This document shows, one piece after another, positions 29,227 through 39,870 of a DNA stretch of 64,000 nt. The number at the start of each line of letters is the position of its first letter. Positions within the stretch are counted from its first letter, which is position 1. The translations under genes were made by a program, and so were the position numbers. Source of the DNA: Ilyonectria destructans (lineage: Eukaryota; Ascomycota; Sordariomycetes; Hypocreales; Nectriaceae); the NCBI GenBank assembly GCA_020740775.1, contig JAHEWK010000036.1:62001-126000 (forward strand), written 5' to 3'. Below the pieces are notes generated by a model. That model was not told where the DNA came from and did no database searches. It was given only the letters and a program-made list of their open reading frames with translations.

Positions 29227-30162
29227 TTACTTTCTTTTTGGGGGCAGCTGTTCCAACATACCGTCACTATCATCATGGCGACGGCGCCGACGGGTGTTGT
29301 TCTTTGGCCTGAGCTGTTCCACATACCAGATTAAGAAAATAATCATGACAGCGGCCATGAGGATTGTGTCGAAGATATAGAGGAAGATTTCATGAGAAAT
29401 CAGATATCCATCATTTCCTTGGAGATACTCAACCACACGGAAGACACTGCGGACCAGGATGATGATGCTGGTGATATAAAGAACCCAGAGGTATCGCCGC
29501 CAAGGGATGTCGCCTCTCGCCGCTACACGAGTTGGTGCCATGCTGAGGCGGCGGTGGAAGAGCATCGCTGTGACGATAAAGAAGCCGAAAACGCAGATCT
29601 GACAGAAGAGACCGGCGATGATAATCTTTTCGCCGGTTTTGTAAAGGTCTAGCGTTCCGCCAGCTTGTATGCCTCCACCCCCCGCCTGTAGAGAGAAAGC
29701 AACGACATCGCCGGTGACGAAGATTCGTGTAACCCAGTTCACAGGGATTAGAGACAGGTGTTCAGCGCGGAGGGTGCGAATCAGGCGGCCCAAAATCATG
29801 TAAATAGAGGCGGCGTAGAGCGCGGGGGCCACGAGGATCAGGATAGCTTGGACGACAAACCCGCCAATTGCGAGGGTATCATAGTGACTCCATATTCTAC
29901 CGCAATAACCAATCGTTTGAACTACAGAAACAGGGTAAGCGTTGCTCGATCGATTAGCCTAGGATAGAATTCGCTCACAAAGGCCGCCGATTGTGAAAGC
30001 AGAAAAGTAGAACGCTCGAGCTCTGAGCAGCCGCCAGGTGTGAAGAACCGTGAGAACGGCGAAGACAGCAACACTTGCGATAGCTGCAGCCAGCGACGGG
30101 GTGTAGCGATACAGTTTGAAGTCGAACCCCGAGTCCACTTCGGTGCCTTGGCTACTCGCCAT
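29227..30162 (-). CDS. RTA1-like membrane protein, intact, two exons
   Basis: Exon 1 is 30162-29979 and exon 2 is 29921-29227, with a 57-nt intron (GTGAGC...CTGTAG, possible branch site GCTAATC). Together they encode 292 residues. Splicing produces the family sequence GGLFQTIGYCGRIWSHYDT, followed by APALYAASIYMILGRLI, ITGD-like FVTGDVVAFSLQAGGGGI, and a third block RSVFRVVEYLQGNDGYLISHE. Seven hydrophobic helices can be counted, and the C-terminal tail is strongly basic (RRRRRHDD). It should sit in the plasma or organelle membrane, where RTA1 relatives affect lipid movement or toxicant tolerance. The substrate is unknown. It is the only undamaged member of this transporter-like group here. 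Confidence 0.9.
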
Positions 30163-30375
30163 GGCGTGGCCAGGTTAGGTATACTGGATGCGTAAACCGG
30201 ATCGCTTGCTACTGGAGGAGATAAGGATCGCGGGGAGAAAACGGTGGAGGGCCAGGGTGGCAGGGGCTCAAAGTGAGTGAGATGCTGCAGGTGAGGATAA
30301 GAATTAAAGAGGGCAGTCGAATGGGCAAGAAGGGGGATAGGGGGAAGCTCGTGGAGTATAAGGATTAAATACCGT
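30163..30375 (-). promoter_or_regulatory. 5' flank of the RTA1 gene, interrupted by a LINE insertion
   Basis: About 210 bp of pyrimidine-rich (on the minus strand) sequence precede the start, then the LINE fragment begins at 30389. Original promoter elements further upstream were displaced by about 1.4 kb. No clear TATA box is present. Confidence 0.4.
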
Positions 30376-30388
30376 TGTCCGACAAGGA

Positions 30389-31755
30389 TGGATGGATGGA
30401 TTTTATTTCGCCCGGGGGGACACACCCCAGAGGGCCTTTGCGCTAAGCTATTTTCGTTTCGTACGGTTCTTCCATAATCACCCGAAGCCCCACAATTTCA
30501 CTTTACTGACTGTTCCAATCTGATGTATATGCAGTGACAGGCCTGCTTGAAGGCCAATTTCTCCAAGTGTTCAGCATCCTATCCTCAGCAGCTGAAGCAC
30601 GGTCTGCCAAAATGAGACTGTATGATGTTAGTAGGATTCAATCTGAATAGTTAGTGTGCCTGAGGCTTCTGGTCCATGTCAAGCCTCCCCGTTGCAATGG
30701 CAAATTTGATCGTCGCCCGTACTGCCCGCATGTCTGGCGCCCATTTGTCACCGTCAGACGCCGCCTTTCCTCCCAGGAAGTATGATAGGTTTCCCATCTT
30801 TGTCTGTGAGCATCGCAGCATGCCTTCTCGTTGCGCGGTCCATTTTGTGCAGCGGAATAGGAAGTGTTCCACTGTCTCTGATGCTTGCCCGCATTCGCAA
30901 GTGTCCGATTCCATTGCTCCTATCTTGCACAGAAAGCTGTTAAGTCTCGCCATTCCGGTGCGGAGCTGCGACAGTACGTCTGCTTCCTTCCTCTTCAGCG
31001 GGTCATATAGAGTACGGGTATGCTTGCTTGGCAGTGCCGTGTCTATCTGCTTCGAGTATTTCCCGACTCTTTCTGGTAGTGTTCTTGTTTGCCGCTGCTT
31101 GGTTATCGCTAGTCTTATCCTTGTGGATCTTGCTAGATGTGGTGGCACGTCTGGTCTGCATTCTCCTTCTGTGGCCTTCCGCGCTGCTGATGGTCGGAGC
31201 ACAGGCGATCACGGGAGCTTTCCGGACCGTCGCAACGGCGGTGGCAGAGGCCGAAGCTAGCATCCAATCGGTGCAAGAACGGCATGCGCAAGCGGCAACA
31301 AGGTTTTGGATCAACCTCCGGACCCTTCCCAGGACACACCCGTTGGCGACACTGAAAGTGAAAGTGTGTCGCCGATTCGTATCGCCGATGCAGAGGATTG
31401 CTCAAGTACAAGGGGAAACAGCCACTGAACGAATGGAGATCATTCGGGAGTACGCGTTACCACCATGGCGAGACCGTATCCCGGTGTCGTGCGACCCTGA
31501 CCGGGAGAGAGCGGCGGAAGAAGCAAAGAGGGTGGATGGCATAGTCATTGCCACCTGCTCCTCGCAGAGAAGGGGCATGGTAGGCATGGGAGGTGTCGTA
31601 CGAGACACGGCGATCAATAACGATGACGAGGTAGTGGCCAGCTACTCCATCACTCTCGGATTGACGGAGGAGCTGAACCTATACATCGCCGAGCTAGGAG
31701 CTATAGAGATGGTATTGAGATGTATGCCGTCTGGACTCTGCCGGCGGGATATGAC
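30389..31755. mobile_element. 5'-truncated and 5'-inverted copy of the Tad-like LINE
   Basis: The minus-strand part 31188-30389 is the ORF2 C-terminus (ARKATEGECRP, then CECGQASETVEHFLFRC) plus the 3' UTR, ending in a (GGAT)n-like tail. The plus-strand part 31189-31755 is an upstream ORF2 piece in opposite orientation (MVGAQAITGAFRTVA to RRDMTV). The two pieces meet head to head. About 170 bp of ORF2 between them (RNITV to GPKAK in the full copy) is missing. TGTCCGACAAGGA flanks the whole (30376-30388, 31756-31768), a 13-bp target duplication. This is the layout expected from twin priming. Confidence 0.85.
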
Positions 31756-31768
31756 TGTCCGACAAGGA

Positions 31769-32239
31769 CACAACACGGTAAGAGGCCGATAATCCCGGGT
31801 AACAGGCGTAAGCGCAGTAGCGTAAAGCTTGTTTTCGTTACTGTGGATAAAGAAGATGATCTATTCTGGATCTCAGCAAGAACGAGATACGAGCAAGCGG
31901 AGCGAGGGGTCTACGAGCTCGGCGTGGGTCTGTCTACATTGCGTTTAGGGAAGACCGTTTGTTGCGTCATGGGTTTGTGCTGGGCACAGGATCAATGTTC
32001 CGCTTTGCCGGACTTCCTCCCTGGTGTCAAAAATGTACTTCTGAGATCGGTCGTGAGATCGGTTAGTCCGAATGTGGCGCTCAACGACTGGGAGGGTTGC
32101 GTTGAAAGAGGTCGACGGATGTTCTTAACGATGGGCAGCTTGATAAAGGGAAAACCCTTTTTCTCTTCCCATAGAAAAAGAAGGTATTATTTGAGATTGG
32201 ACTGGTTAGTGTAGTATTCTCTATGAAGTCGACACCCTC
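31769..32239. other. Unassigned stretch
   Basis: An open frame runs on + to about 32214, but it starts inside LINE sequence and has no motif I can name. At 32202-32276 there is a hairpin with 12-bp arms (CTGGTTAGTGTA / TACACTAACCAG), one arm of which is the 3' end of the regulator remnant that follows. Confidence 0.3.
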
Positions 32240-32760
32240 TTCTACTGCGATTTGACGGCGTTACACTAACCAGCCTATCTCTTCAGCTGATTTATAAATC
32301 CACGCTCTATGCTCCTGGTCCAACTGCCCATACACTTCACACATAATACGATTTGCCCAGCCCTGCAACCACCATTGAGCTTCCGACTGCTTTATCATAA
32401 CGCAGAAATAGACAAGGATAGCGAGAGACTCATGGGTAGGAAGCTTCAGTAGTGGTAGGAAGCCGTCGCTATATCTGGAAATCCAGACAAAGGCATCTAT
32501 ACCCTCCCAGTCGGCAGATTAATATGCTGCTGAGCGAAGACAGTTGACAGTTTTGAGGTATATCTGCAACCTCGCTGTGTCACTGACAGAAGCGCAGATC
32601 CGATCCTGGAGCTCGCACAGCATGTCGTTACCCCACAATCCAACAACTGCGGAGTGGCATTGAAGATTCCATCTCTCCCCACCAAACCTTAGGAGAGAAG
32701 ATAAGGGGCTGCTCGAGGTGTCTTCTCCCGAAGCGTCTGTCAACTGCTTTGTTCCTCAGA
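32240..32760 (-). pseudogene. C-terminal remnant of a Zn2Cys6-type regulator
   Basis: On the minus strand the reading is WNLQCHSAVVGLW-like, then ADWEGIDAFVWISRYSDGFLPLL, ESLAILVYFCVMIKQSEAQWWLQGW and HRAWIYKSAEEIGW. This resembles the C-terminal middle-homology region of UPC2-like fungal regulators (compare PPALVLFAFFGALLHELNDYWFLEGW in TF1). A TAA stands before SADWEG, and no Zn2Cys6 cluster or N-terminal half is found upstream. It is a truncated third relative of TF1/TF2. Confidence 0.6.
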
Positions 32761-32805
32761 TCAGATATATCCAGTCCCTGAAACTGCCTTCTTCGGCGTG
32801 GATAC

Positions 32806-32992
32806 TGTCACGGGCCAGAGCCCATATCCTTGCGGCTGTGCCGCAAGACGTACTAGGCTCGTGCACGCCAGGGATGAGAAATCGTTCCACAGCTCAGGGA
32901 CACTTAGGAACTTCTTTCTTTCTTCTTTATCTTTGATGTAAATAGCATCCTGGACTAGATAGCTAGAATACAGTTACTAGAGGCTGTTCACA
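32806..32992 (+). mobile_element. Solo LTR, family B copy 1 (187 bp)
   Basis: It starts TGTCACGGGCC and ends GGCTGTTCACA. It is flanked by gatac at 32801-32805 and 32993-32997, a perfect 5-bp duplication. A near-identical truncated copy is at 59532-59703. It contains a GC hairpin (CTTGCGGCTGTGCCGCAAG) near its start. Confidence 0.9.
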
Positions 32993-32997
32993 GATAC

Positions 32998-34427
32998 TCC
33001 CAAATGCCGACCTTTCAGGGGTAGCCAACGCTAAGGCAATGAGTTAACCTGGATTCTGTCATTTTGCATTTACGAACATGGGAAGAGGTGGGAGATCTAA
33101 CCGATGAGAATCGCGAAGGCGGAAAATATGAATAGGCTTTCAGCACTCTCTTTTGTAACCTGTTCTAGCCGTTTTGTAGCTTCCTTCGACGCCTCTTGAT
33201 GGTGTGTCAAAGCTCTCAATATGTAGTGTGATAGTGCTGATTGACGCACTGGAGTTTAATGACAGCAGGGCTAGCCTGACGTGCTAGCTACTACTTAAAG
33301 GAACTGCCCCTTCCAAGTGATTGGAAGGGCACGCTTTTTCCCCTTCTTGAATTTTTGCCTTTTGAGACTCAGTCAGTCCTACGCCATGCCCCTAGACAAG
33401 CTGTCGCAGCAGCTCTTATCATTTCCTTGACATTCCTTTTGCTCTATTACATTCTAAAGCACTTAATCAAGTGCTTCCAACCTTCATTCAAGCCCATTCC
33501 TCAGCTGGTCTCAGCTAAAAGCCCTCCTTCCAGCTCGAACTGTAGGGTAGCCCGGACTCTGTCTCCGGCCCTGTCCGCACTAAGTGCATCTCCCACCAAC
33601 AAAGTAGCAGTTTCTTCGCTCCGGCCTATAGCGCGCCAGATGCAAGGTGGACAAGGCGAAGACTTCCCGCATTAGATACCCGTTTTCAAAAGCCAAAAGA
33701 GGGATCGTAATTCTCCAAAATTCTCTCAAAGCCAGGGACGGCGAAAATGATACGCATGTCGATGTAGAGTAAACGTGAAAAGCTCTATATCCTGGAGATT
33801 GATTGGGTCGGGTGTTACAGTGGGCTTCAAGCTCGAGCTCGCGGTTGACGGCAATGTTCAGTACTCACATGTTTCTCGCAGACATTTGCATTTAAAACAT
33901 GATGGCAGCTGTTCGTCGCACTAAGAAAATGATGGTCAACTAGCAGATTTATCGAACTTCTGTGAATTCTGTCTGAATGCTGACCTTGACCTTCCGTTTT
34001 TTGCACACGGTACAGCCCTTCCTAGATTTTAAGTGCGAGATTCTCTTACCCGGCATTCGACCACGCGTTTAGGAGTCGTAGATTTCTGAGGAGCTGACTG
34101 GCGTGTGTATGGTTGAAGGTGGGCTTTGCGACGATTCAGGCTTGATTGCCTCCATGGCATCAAAAGAAGGCATCGAAGCCGGCTTGGTGATGGGACATTG
34201 ATTGCTGGAGAGGTTGATTGCAGCTGCTAATCTAATATGAGCTCAGATGTTCGTAGTAAGCGTTTGTTCGACAAATGTGGAGATACCGGCGCTCATGGTT
34301 GGCTTATCTCATGATCTACATTGTGTCGACCCGAGCAAGGCAGTAAAGAAAAACAAGATGGAAGACCGACTGCGGAACGAGAACTAAACGAGACGAACAT
34401 GACAGAGACAGAAATACTGGTGGTAAT
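32998..34427. other. No gene seen (1.4 kb)
   Basis: There are scattered short frames; one on + at 33355-33675 lacks an ATG and contains only a hydrophobic helix. I found no TIR, LTR or spliceable family motif. It may contain old, unrecognisable repeat sequence. Confidence 0.35.
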
Positions 34428-34720
34428 TAATCCGGGACCCCGCGGTCGCTCCACTCCCTAGGGGGGTCACTGACTCGCAAAAGTTGCCTTTGATTCGCAA
34501 AAATCTATACTTCTAATTAGCGCTAAATTTCTTAAGGCCATCAGTCACGTTCTTCTGACACTGACCCTAAGCGAATTTTATTCTAGACCATGAGGTACAT
34601 GATAACTAGTGGGTCTACCACCTATTTCGAGGTATCTTTCAATCTTTTGCGAATCAAGGGCACCTTTTGCGAGTCAGTGAACCCCCCTAGGGAGTGGAGC
34701 GACCGCGGGGGGCCGGATTA
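34428..34720. mobile_element. Foldback element / MITE (about 293 bp)
   Basis: The two ends mirror each other for about 80 bp: TAATCCGG..CCCGCGGTCGC, CCACTCCCTAGGGGGGT, CACTGACTCGCAAAAG and GATTCGCAAAA. There are a few mismatches and one 1-bp gap. There is no coding capacity and no clear target duplication. The GGGGGGTC-TGAC-GCAAAA block is shared with the inner ends of the inverted arms at 1500-1550 and 2757-2810. Confidence 0.7.
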
Positions 34721-35004
34721 GAGGCGCCCACCAGTACGGCCCAAGCTTCTGCAAGTGGGTTCCCGGGGCAGTTTCCCGATTTGACAACCGAATCCACATT
34801 CCTGCTTAACGAGAAACGAGTAGCAATACGAGATACACCGACCGGCCCGAATAAATGGCCGGGTAGGTCTAGAATGACAAAGAGCGGCAGACTCAACATG
34901 GTCTATGTTAACAAGAACAATGGCAGTCTAAACGAAGTATCCCAAAGCATTTCAAAGAATCCATTACCGTCCATAGAGTGCAGTTCCAAATTAAACCTCT
35001 CGAT

Positions 35005-36998
35005 CTACTCAGCCCTGTGGTTCTCCAAGTTGGTCACGAGATCCGCCCGGGCTGCTTCGGTGATCTTCACTTTCAAAGGTGGTTTCTCCCAAAACACAAA
35101 CACTTTCTGCCAGCTAATCCAGCCATCACTTTCCGACACAAGCTCGAAATCAAAGTGCCAGAGCATGCGAGCCAGCACTAGGCGCATCTCGGCCCAAGCG
35201 AAGCTAAAGTTGTTAGACATCAGAAGTATCAACAGTGAGGGAATTACACTCGGGTCTCGAAACCGTACGTACTTCTTCCCGGGGCAGTCCTGCGGCTCCG
35301 TGCTAAACGGTTTCATCGCATCCCTGTCATCATTCTCGAACTCCGCGGGCCGAGTCTTCATCCATCGCTCGGGAACCATGTCGTCGGGCGCATGGAAGTT
35401 CAGCGGCGACCGGTTTGCCGCCCAGAGATGCATAGTAAGACTTGTGTTAGATGGAATCATCTCCCCCATCACAACGTGTCCTTCCCTCTGCGTCCGTCGG
35501 AACAAGTTTCCTGGCGCTGGTGGGTAAAGGCGGAGGCTTTCTTTTATGACAGCATTGAGGTATTCCTGCCCTTGAAGCGCAAGTAGCGTCATGTCGGAGC
35601 TCCTGTGGAACTGTGTGCGCAGGATCGAGGTGAGCTTTTGCAGCATCACGGGGTGCTTCAAAAGCAGGTAAACTGAACCTGTGAGCAAGGTGGCCGCTTT
35701 AAAATGTCAATCAACATCGGACATCTGGTAAGGGATCGAGTTTCAGGGACGATGACTTACTAGTCTCGCTTCCAGCGATGATGAGGGCCATTGTCATGGC
35801 TTCCATCTCACCAGACGACACCCTGCAGCATCGTCAGCAAAGATCTAAAGGGCACCACAGTGCTTGAAGATTGGGGAATGAACCTTTCTTCGCCAGGAGC
35901 CTCCAACATACGTGAGATGAAATCGTGACGGTCGGCTCCCTTCTCAATCCGCCCGGAGATGGACGTGGCCGTTAACGACGCCCTCCGAAGCCCCTTGCTC
36001 CGGGACCAGCACGCATCAATTACCCGAAGAACACCTGGATATCGACTTAATTCTCTAACGGAATTAAAGATCTTTACAGCCCATGGGATGGCAGCGAGCC
36101 AGGGATGACTCTGGCCGCGTTCGAGGCCGCCAAAGCTCTCGCCAAGGATCAATGCACCGACAATGTCTGTCGTGAGGAGGTTGATCCAGTAACGGAGATC
36201 GACTACACCGGTTTCCGACTCGCTCCGAGATTCTTGGAGCTTGGAAATGAAGAGTGTGGTAAATTTCTGAAGATAGACTTCCTGGTGAGACGGTGTAAAC
36301 CTGTCTGTCAGAAGTCGGCGATGACCGTCGGTATTGAAAACTCCCTGTATGGTCATTGAACAGCGTGAGCACTCTGTCACCTTTGCATTATGAAGCAATT
36401 GTTGCCATAAATCCGCGTGAGGCGTGGTTATGAGCGATAAAGGAATGAGGTTTGTTGCACACACCTTTTGGGTCTTCATGTAGTACTTGGGGTCTTTGGG
36501 GATGTTTCCTCGGCTCCCGGGTCGCTTCGGCCCATAGATATCTTTAGTCTTGTTAGACGCGCATGCGAGTTACGCTGCTGGATGGTCTTGACGCGATATG
36601 GCTATCGGAACCAACTCACCGGACCATGCTCGGCTGGAGGTGAATGAGAGCGTGTCTGGGTTGACGCGCACGACGTGGCCGTACTTCTCATGTAGCTCTT
36701 TGGTCTCTTTTGCCGCAGTTCCTCGCAGTATTGAGATTGTGTAGGGTATGCGGCTTGCTGCCAGCCACCAGGGCCCAGGATACTTGTGAAGGGGATGGAA
36801 TCTAACGTTGTAGATGGCGTGTAGAACGACGTAGAACAGGCACTACAAAGGGTTTGTATTAGACTGCATCATGAGCGGCGGCATTCCAGAACTAACCAGG
36901 AAGAATGAGACTCCAAGGATCGTCTTCCACGAAGAAGACGTGGACGGGATAGAGAGACACGGAGACATGACTCCCAGCGGTAAGTTAGAATTAGACAT
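35005..36998 (-). CDS. Cytochrome P450 monooxygenase, seven exons
   Basis: The exons are 36998-36897, 36842-36620, 36541-36465, 36344-35884, 35822-35761, 35696-35273 and 35203-35005. The six GT-AG introns are 54-120 nt. The sum is 1548 nt, or 515 residues, the normal P450 length. Residues 25-45 form an N-terminal membrane anchor (TILGVSFFLCLFYVVLHAIY), followed by KYPGPWW. The I-helix has AGSETT, the K-helix ESLR, the PERF-like box PERW, and after the Cys ligand KNFAWAEMRLVLARM. The heme loop is FSTEPQDCPGK: the usual Gly and Arg of FSxGPRxCxG are Glu and Gln. It would be an ER-bound oxygenase of unknown substrate. It is intact among broken neighbours and divergent from the GH43 pseudogene. 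Confidence 0.85.
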
Positions 36999-37414
36999 CG
37001 TGCAAGTCGTGGGCGAAAGATTTCAAGTGTCCCGGCGTTTATGTCCCGATGGATTCGGCTCTTTTCATAATCACAGTTAGGAAATACCAGGACAGCAAGA
37101 ACCACATGTCGCTTACACTCCACTTGACTCCCCAAGCGGCCAGCGGGGTGCTGACGCATACGAACTTTGCCAACTCGGCACGCTCGGTCAGCTCGCTCCG
37201 GCTCGTTTAAGGTACGAGGGACGGGAAAGGCGTAATGACGGCATGATGAGCCAAGAGACCAAATTGGAGCTATATACGTACCCCGGCCATGGAAAAGCCA
37301 GCACATCCGCCAGACACACGATGGGTGGAAGGACCCGAGTTGATCAAAAAGGCAGACTCGATCCCATTTCTTCAAAAGTCTTCAACCGCAGTAACCAGTC
37401 GATTGAGGTCTACT
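36999..37414. promoter_or_regulatory. Divergent intergenic region, P450 / GH43
   Basis: About 415 bp separate the two start codons, enough for a shared bidirectional promoter. A palindrome-like GAGCTATATACGTACC at 37267 is AT-rich and could act as a core promoter for the + gene. Nothing else is distinctive. Confidence 0.35.
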
Positions 37415-39454
37415 ATGGCGGTCTTGTTCAAATTTGTTGCCGCGCTGCTTGCTGTAGGCAGCGCGTCATGCAACCGAGACGAGCCAAGCCAGAGGCGCTA
37501 TAATCCAGTCATCCCTGGGTGGCACAACGACCCCAGCTGCGTCTTCGTCGCTGAGAGGGACAACACCACCTTCTGCACCTCGTCGACATTCCTGCTGGCG
37601 CCGGGCCTCTCTGTTCCCGCCAGCAAAGATCTCACTCATTGAAAGTGTCAGACGGAACTGGTATGCTAGGAAAACCCTGTCTTTGAACAGGCCTGTGGCT
37701 TCGAGTCTAGGCGGTTCCTTCAAACCTAATAGCCGAGACAACCTAATCCGATATCTAGATCAGCAGGATCCCTAGGGATAAATAGCTGGCTTTCCTCCCT
37801 ACTAGATAGAAAAGACAAGATCTTCCATCGTCCTCAAGCTGTTCCCACAAATCCATCTTATTTGATAGGAAGCTTATCAGCCACGCCTTGTCCAGGGAGA
37901 GCCAGTACCCGGAATATGACCAGTCACTCGCCCAGAGTGACGATATTTGGGCCCCGACAATCAGATACCACAACGGCACTTTCTACATTATCACTATCTA
38001 AAACAACCAAGTCCAGTCTAAGAACACGGGATTGATTTTTAGGACGACGGATCTGTTCAGCGACGCTGCCTGGAGTGATCCCATCAGATACAACGCCAAA
38101 TTCATTGACTCTGATATCTTTTGGGACGATGGCACAGCGTACATTCCCACCGCCGGCACTTATCTGCAGACGGTCGATCTTGAAACAGGCATCCTCAGCA
38201 AGCCCCGTAACATCTGGAACGGCACCACAAATGAGTTCCTCGAAGGGCCGCACATTTACCGGAAAGACGGGTACTACTATCTCATGGTTGCGGAAGGAGG
38301 CTCTGGCCTGAGCCACTCTGTCACTCTCGTTCAACCGACATCTGGGGACCATACGAGAGCTATCCCAGAACCCCAGTCCTGACGAATCAAAACACCACCA
38401 AGTACTTCCAGAACATTGGCCACGCAGACCTCTTTCTCGACGCCAGAGGCCAATGTTGGGCGGCGACCTTAGCTTGGCGCTCAGGGCCCGAAGGCAAGAA
38501 CGTATCCCATGGGCCGAGAGACGGTGTTGACCCCCGTGACGTGGGAGGACAGAGAATGGCCAGTCTTTACGCCCGTTCGTGGAACAGAGAGCGGATGGTA
38601 TCTCCCCCCTCGAGAGATATTCGCGGAGACGGGATCTTTATCGACGAGCCCGATGTGGTTGATTTTGAGCCAAACTCGACCATCCCTGCCAACTTTGGCT
38701 ACTGGCGCTGGCCAGATACGGATGCTTACATGGTTTCGCCCCCAGGCCATCCCAACACGTTGCGTCTATCGCCGTCGCATGCGAATATCACTGCTGGCTG
38801 GGAGAATTGCACGGCCGGCTATCAGATCGTCAATCTGACAATGATCACAAGGTTGCAAACAGCCACCCTTTTCCAGTATAGTGTCGACGTATGCTTCCAA
38901 CCAAGTGCCAGCGATGAGGAGGTCGGGGTCACGGTGTTCCTGAACCAAGTTCAGAACATCAACCTTGGCATCGTCATGCTGCGGGCGGATGTCACCACAA
39001 ACGCGACCACCAATTCGGCGTTGGTGCCTCATTTCCGCTTCATCGTTTCCGGGCTCGGAAGTGAGGAGAAAAACATCCCTGCGCCAGGCGTCAAGCCAGT
39101 TCCCAAGGCGTGGCTCAGAGACCCTATTCGCCTCAGCATTCGAGCTGAAAACGCTACTCGTTACAGGTTTTACGCTGCCTCTAGCTCCCAGCCGAAATAA
39201 CCTACGAACTCGGACAGGCACCGGCCACAATCGTCACTGGTGGTATGGGGCCATTCACAGGTACAAACTAGAACCCGGTTCCTTTCTCCTTTGCCTCGGC
39301 CTGCTGACATTCCGCTCTAGGCTCTCTTCTAGGGGTCTATGCAACTAGTAACCGAGGCAATGGATCCACGCAGTCATACGTCTCTCGATGGAGGTATCAG
39401 AACGTGGCGCAAGAGGTTGCGAAGGGAATTTTCGTCACCCAAGATGCAGAGTAG
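37415..39454 (+). pseudogene. GH43-type glycoside hydrolase, broken
   Basis: The ATG at 37415 starts a signal peptide (MAVLFKFVAALLAVGSASC) followed by the GH43 opening YNPVIPGWHNDPSC, with its catalytic-base Asp. The frame stops after SKDLTH, where about 220 bp of foreign or intronic sequence precede KLISHALSRE. Later blocks are DIWAPTIRYHNGTFY, EGPHIYRKDGYYYLM (acid Glu), GHADLFLDARGQ and a C-terminal beta-sandwich domain (FGYWRWPDTDAYMVSPP, LVPHFRFIVSG). At least three frame changes and a TAA after FYIITI are needed to read it. The final exon (SLLGVYATSNRG) follows a short intron. The intact form would be a secreted beta-xylosidase or arabinofuranosidase. Confidence 0.8.
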
Positions 39455-39870
39455 TTGTTGGGGTGTGACATATTGAGTCCAGCTTCGGCTGGTTGTTTCA
39501 AATTGACTTTCCATTCTTTTTGTAGTTATTCCTTATTTTAGCTTAGAGAATCCTCTTTCGTCTAAAGCATCCGTCTCTACTTGACACGGCGGATGGCCCA
39601 GAGGCTCCTGATCTGTCAGACGACAATCGTTATGCGGCATGCTCAGTCCATTGGTAACGCTCAGTTGAGATAAACCTTCTTATCGCTGGTTGAAATACCT
39701 CAACTCCATGCTGAGACGAGTCTTAAAACGTGGCCTCATATTCTCTCTTTCAAATGAAGCCCAATGTATGCACTGCGTCATGTGGTTGAGAGTTTACCAA
39801 ACGGTTGATAACTTGGCTACCGCATTACTAAAACATAAAGCATATCGTTCGATAGCGCCTATGTATTAAG
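39455..39870. other. Convergent intergenic region
   Basis: About 415 bp lie between the 3' ends of the GH43 and glycosyltransferase pseudogenes. No feature is seen. Confidence 0.35.

Noticed and set aside
31720..32214. 164-codon plus-strand frame after the LINE copy
   Set aside because: Its start is inside LINE sequence and the remainder has no identifiable family.
32202..32276. 12-bp-arm hairpin resembling a small inverted element
   Set aside because: One arm is the coding end of the regulator remnant, there is no duplication, and chance is possible.
33355..33675. Plus-strand frame with one hydrophobic helix
   Set aside because: It begins with TTG, not ATG, and has no conserved motif or splice partner.
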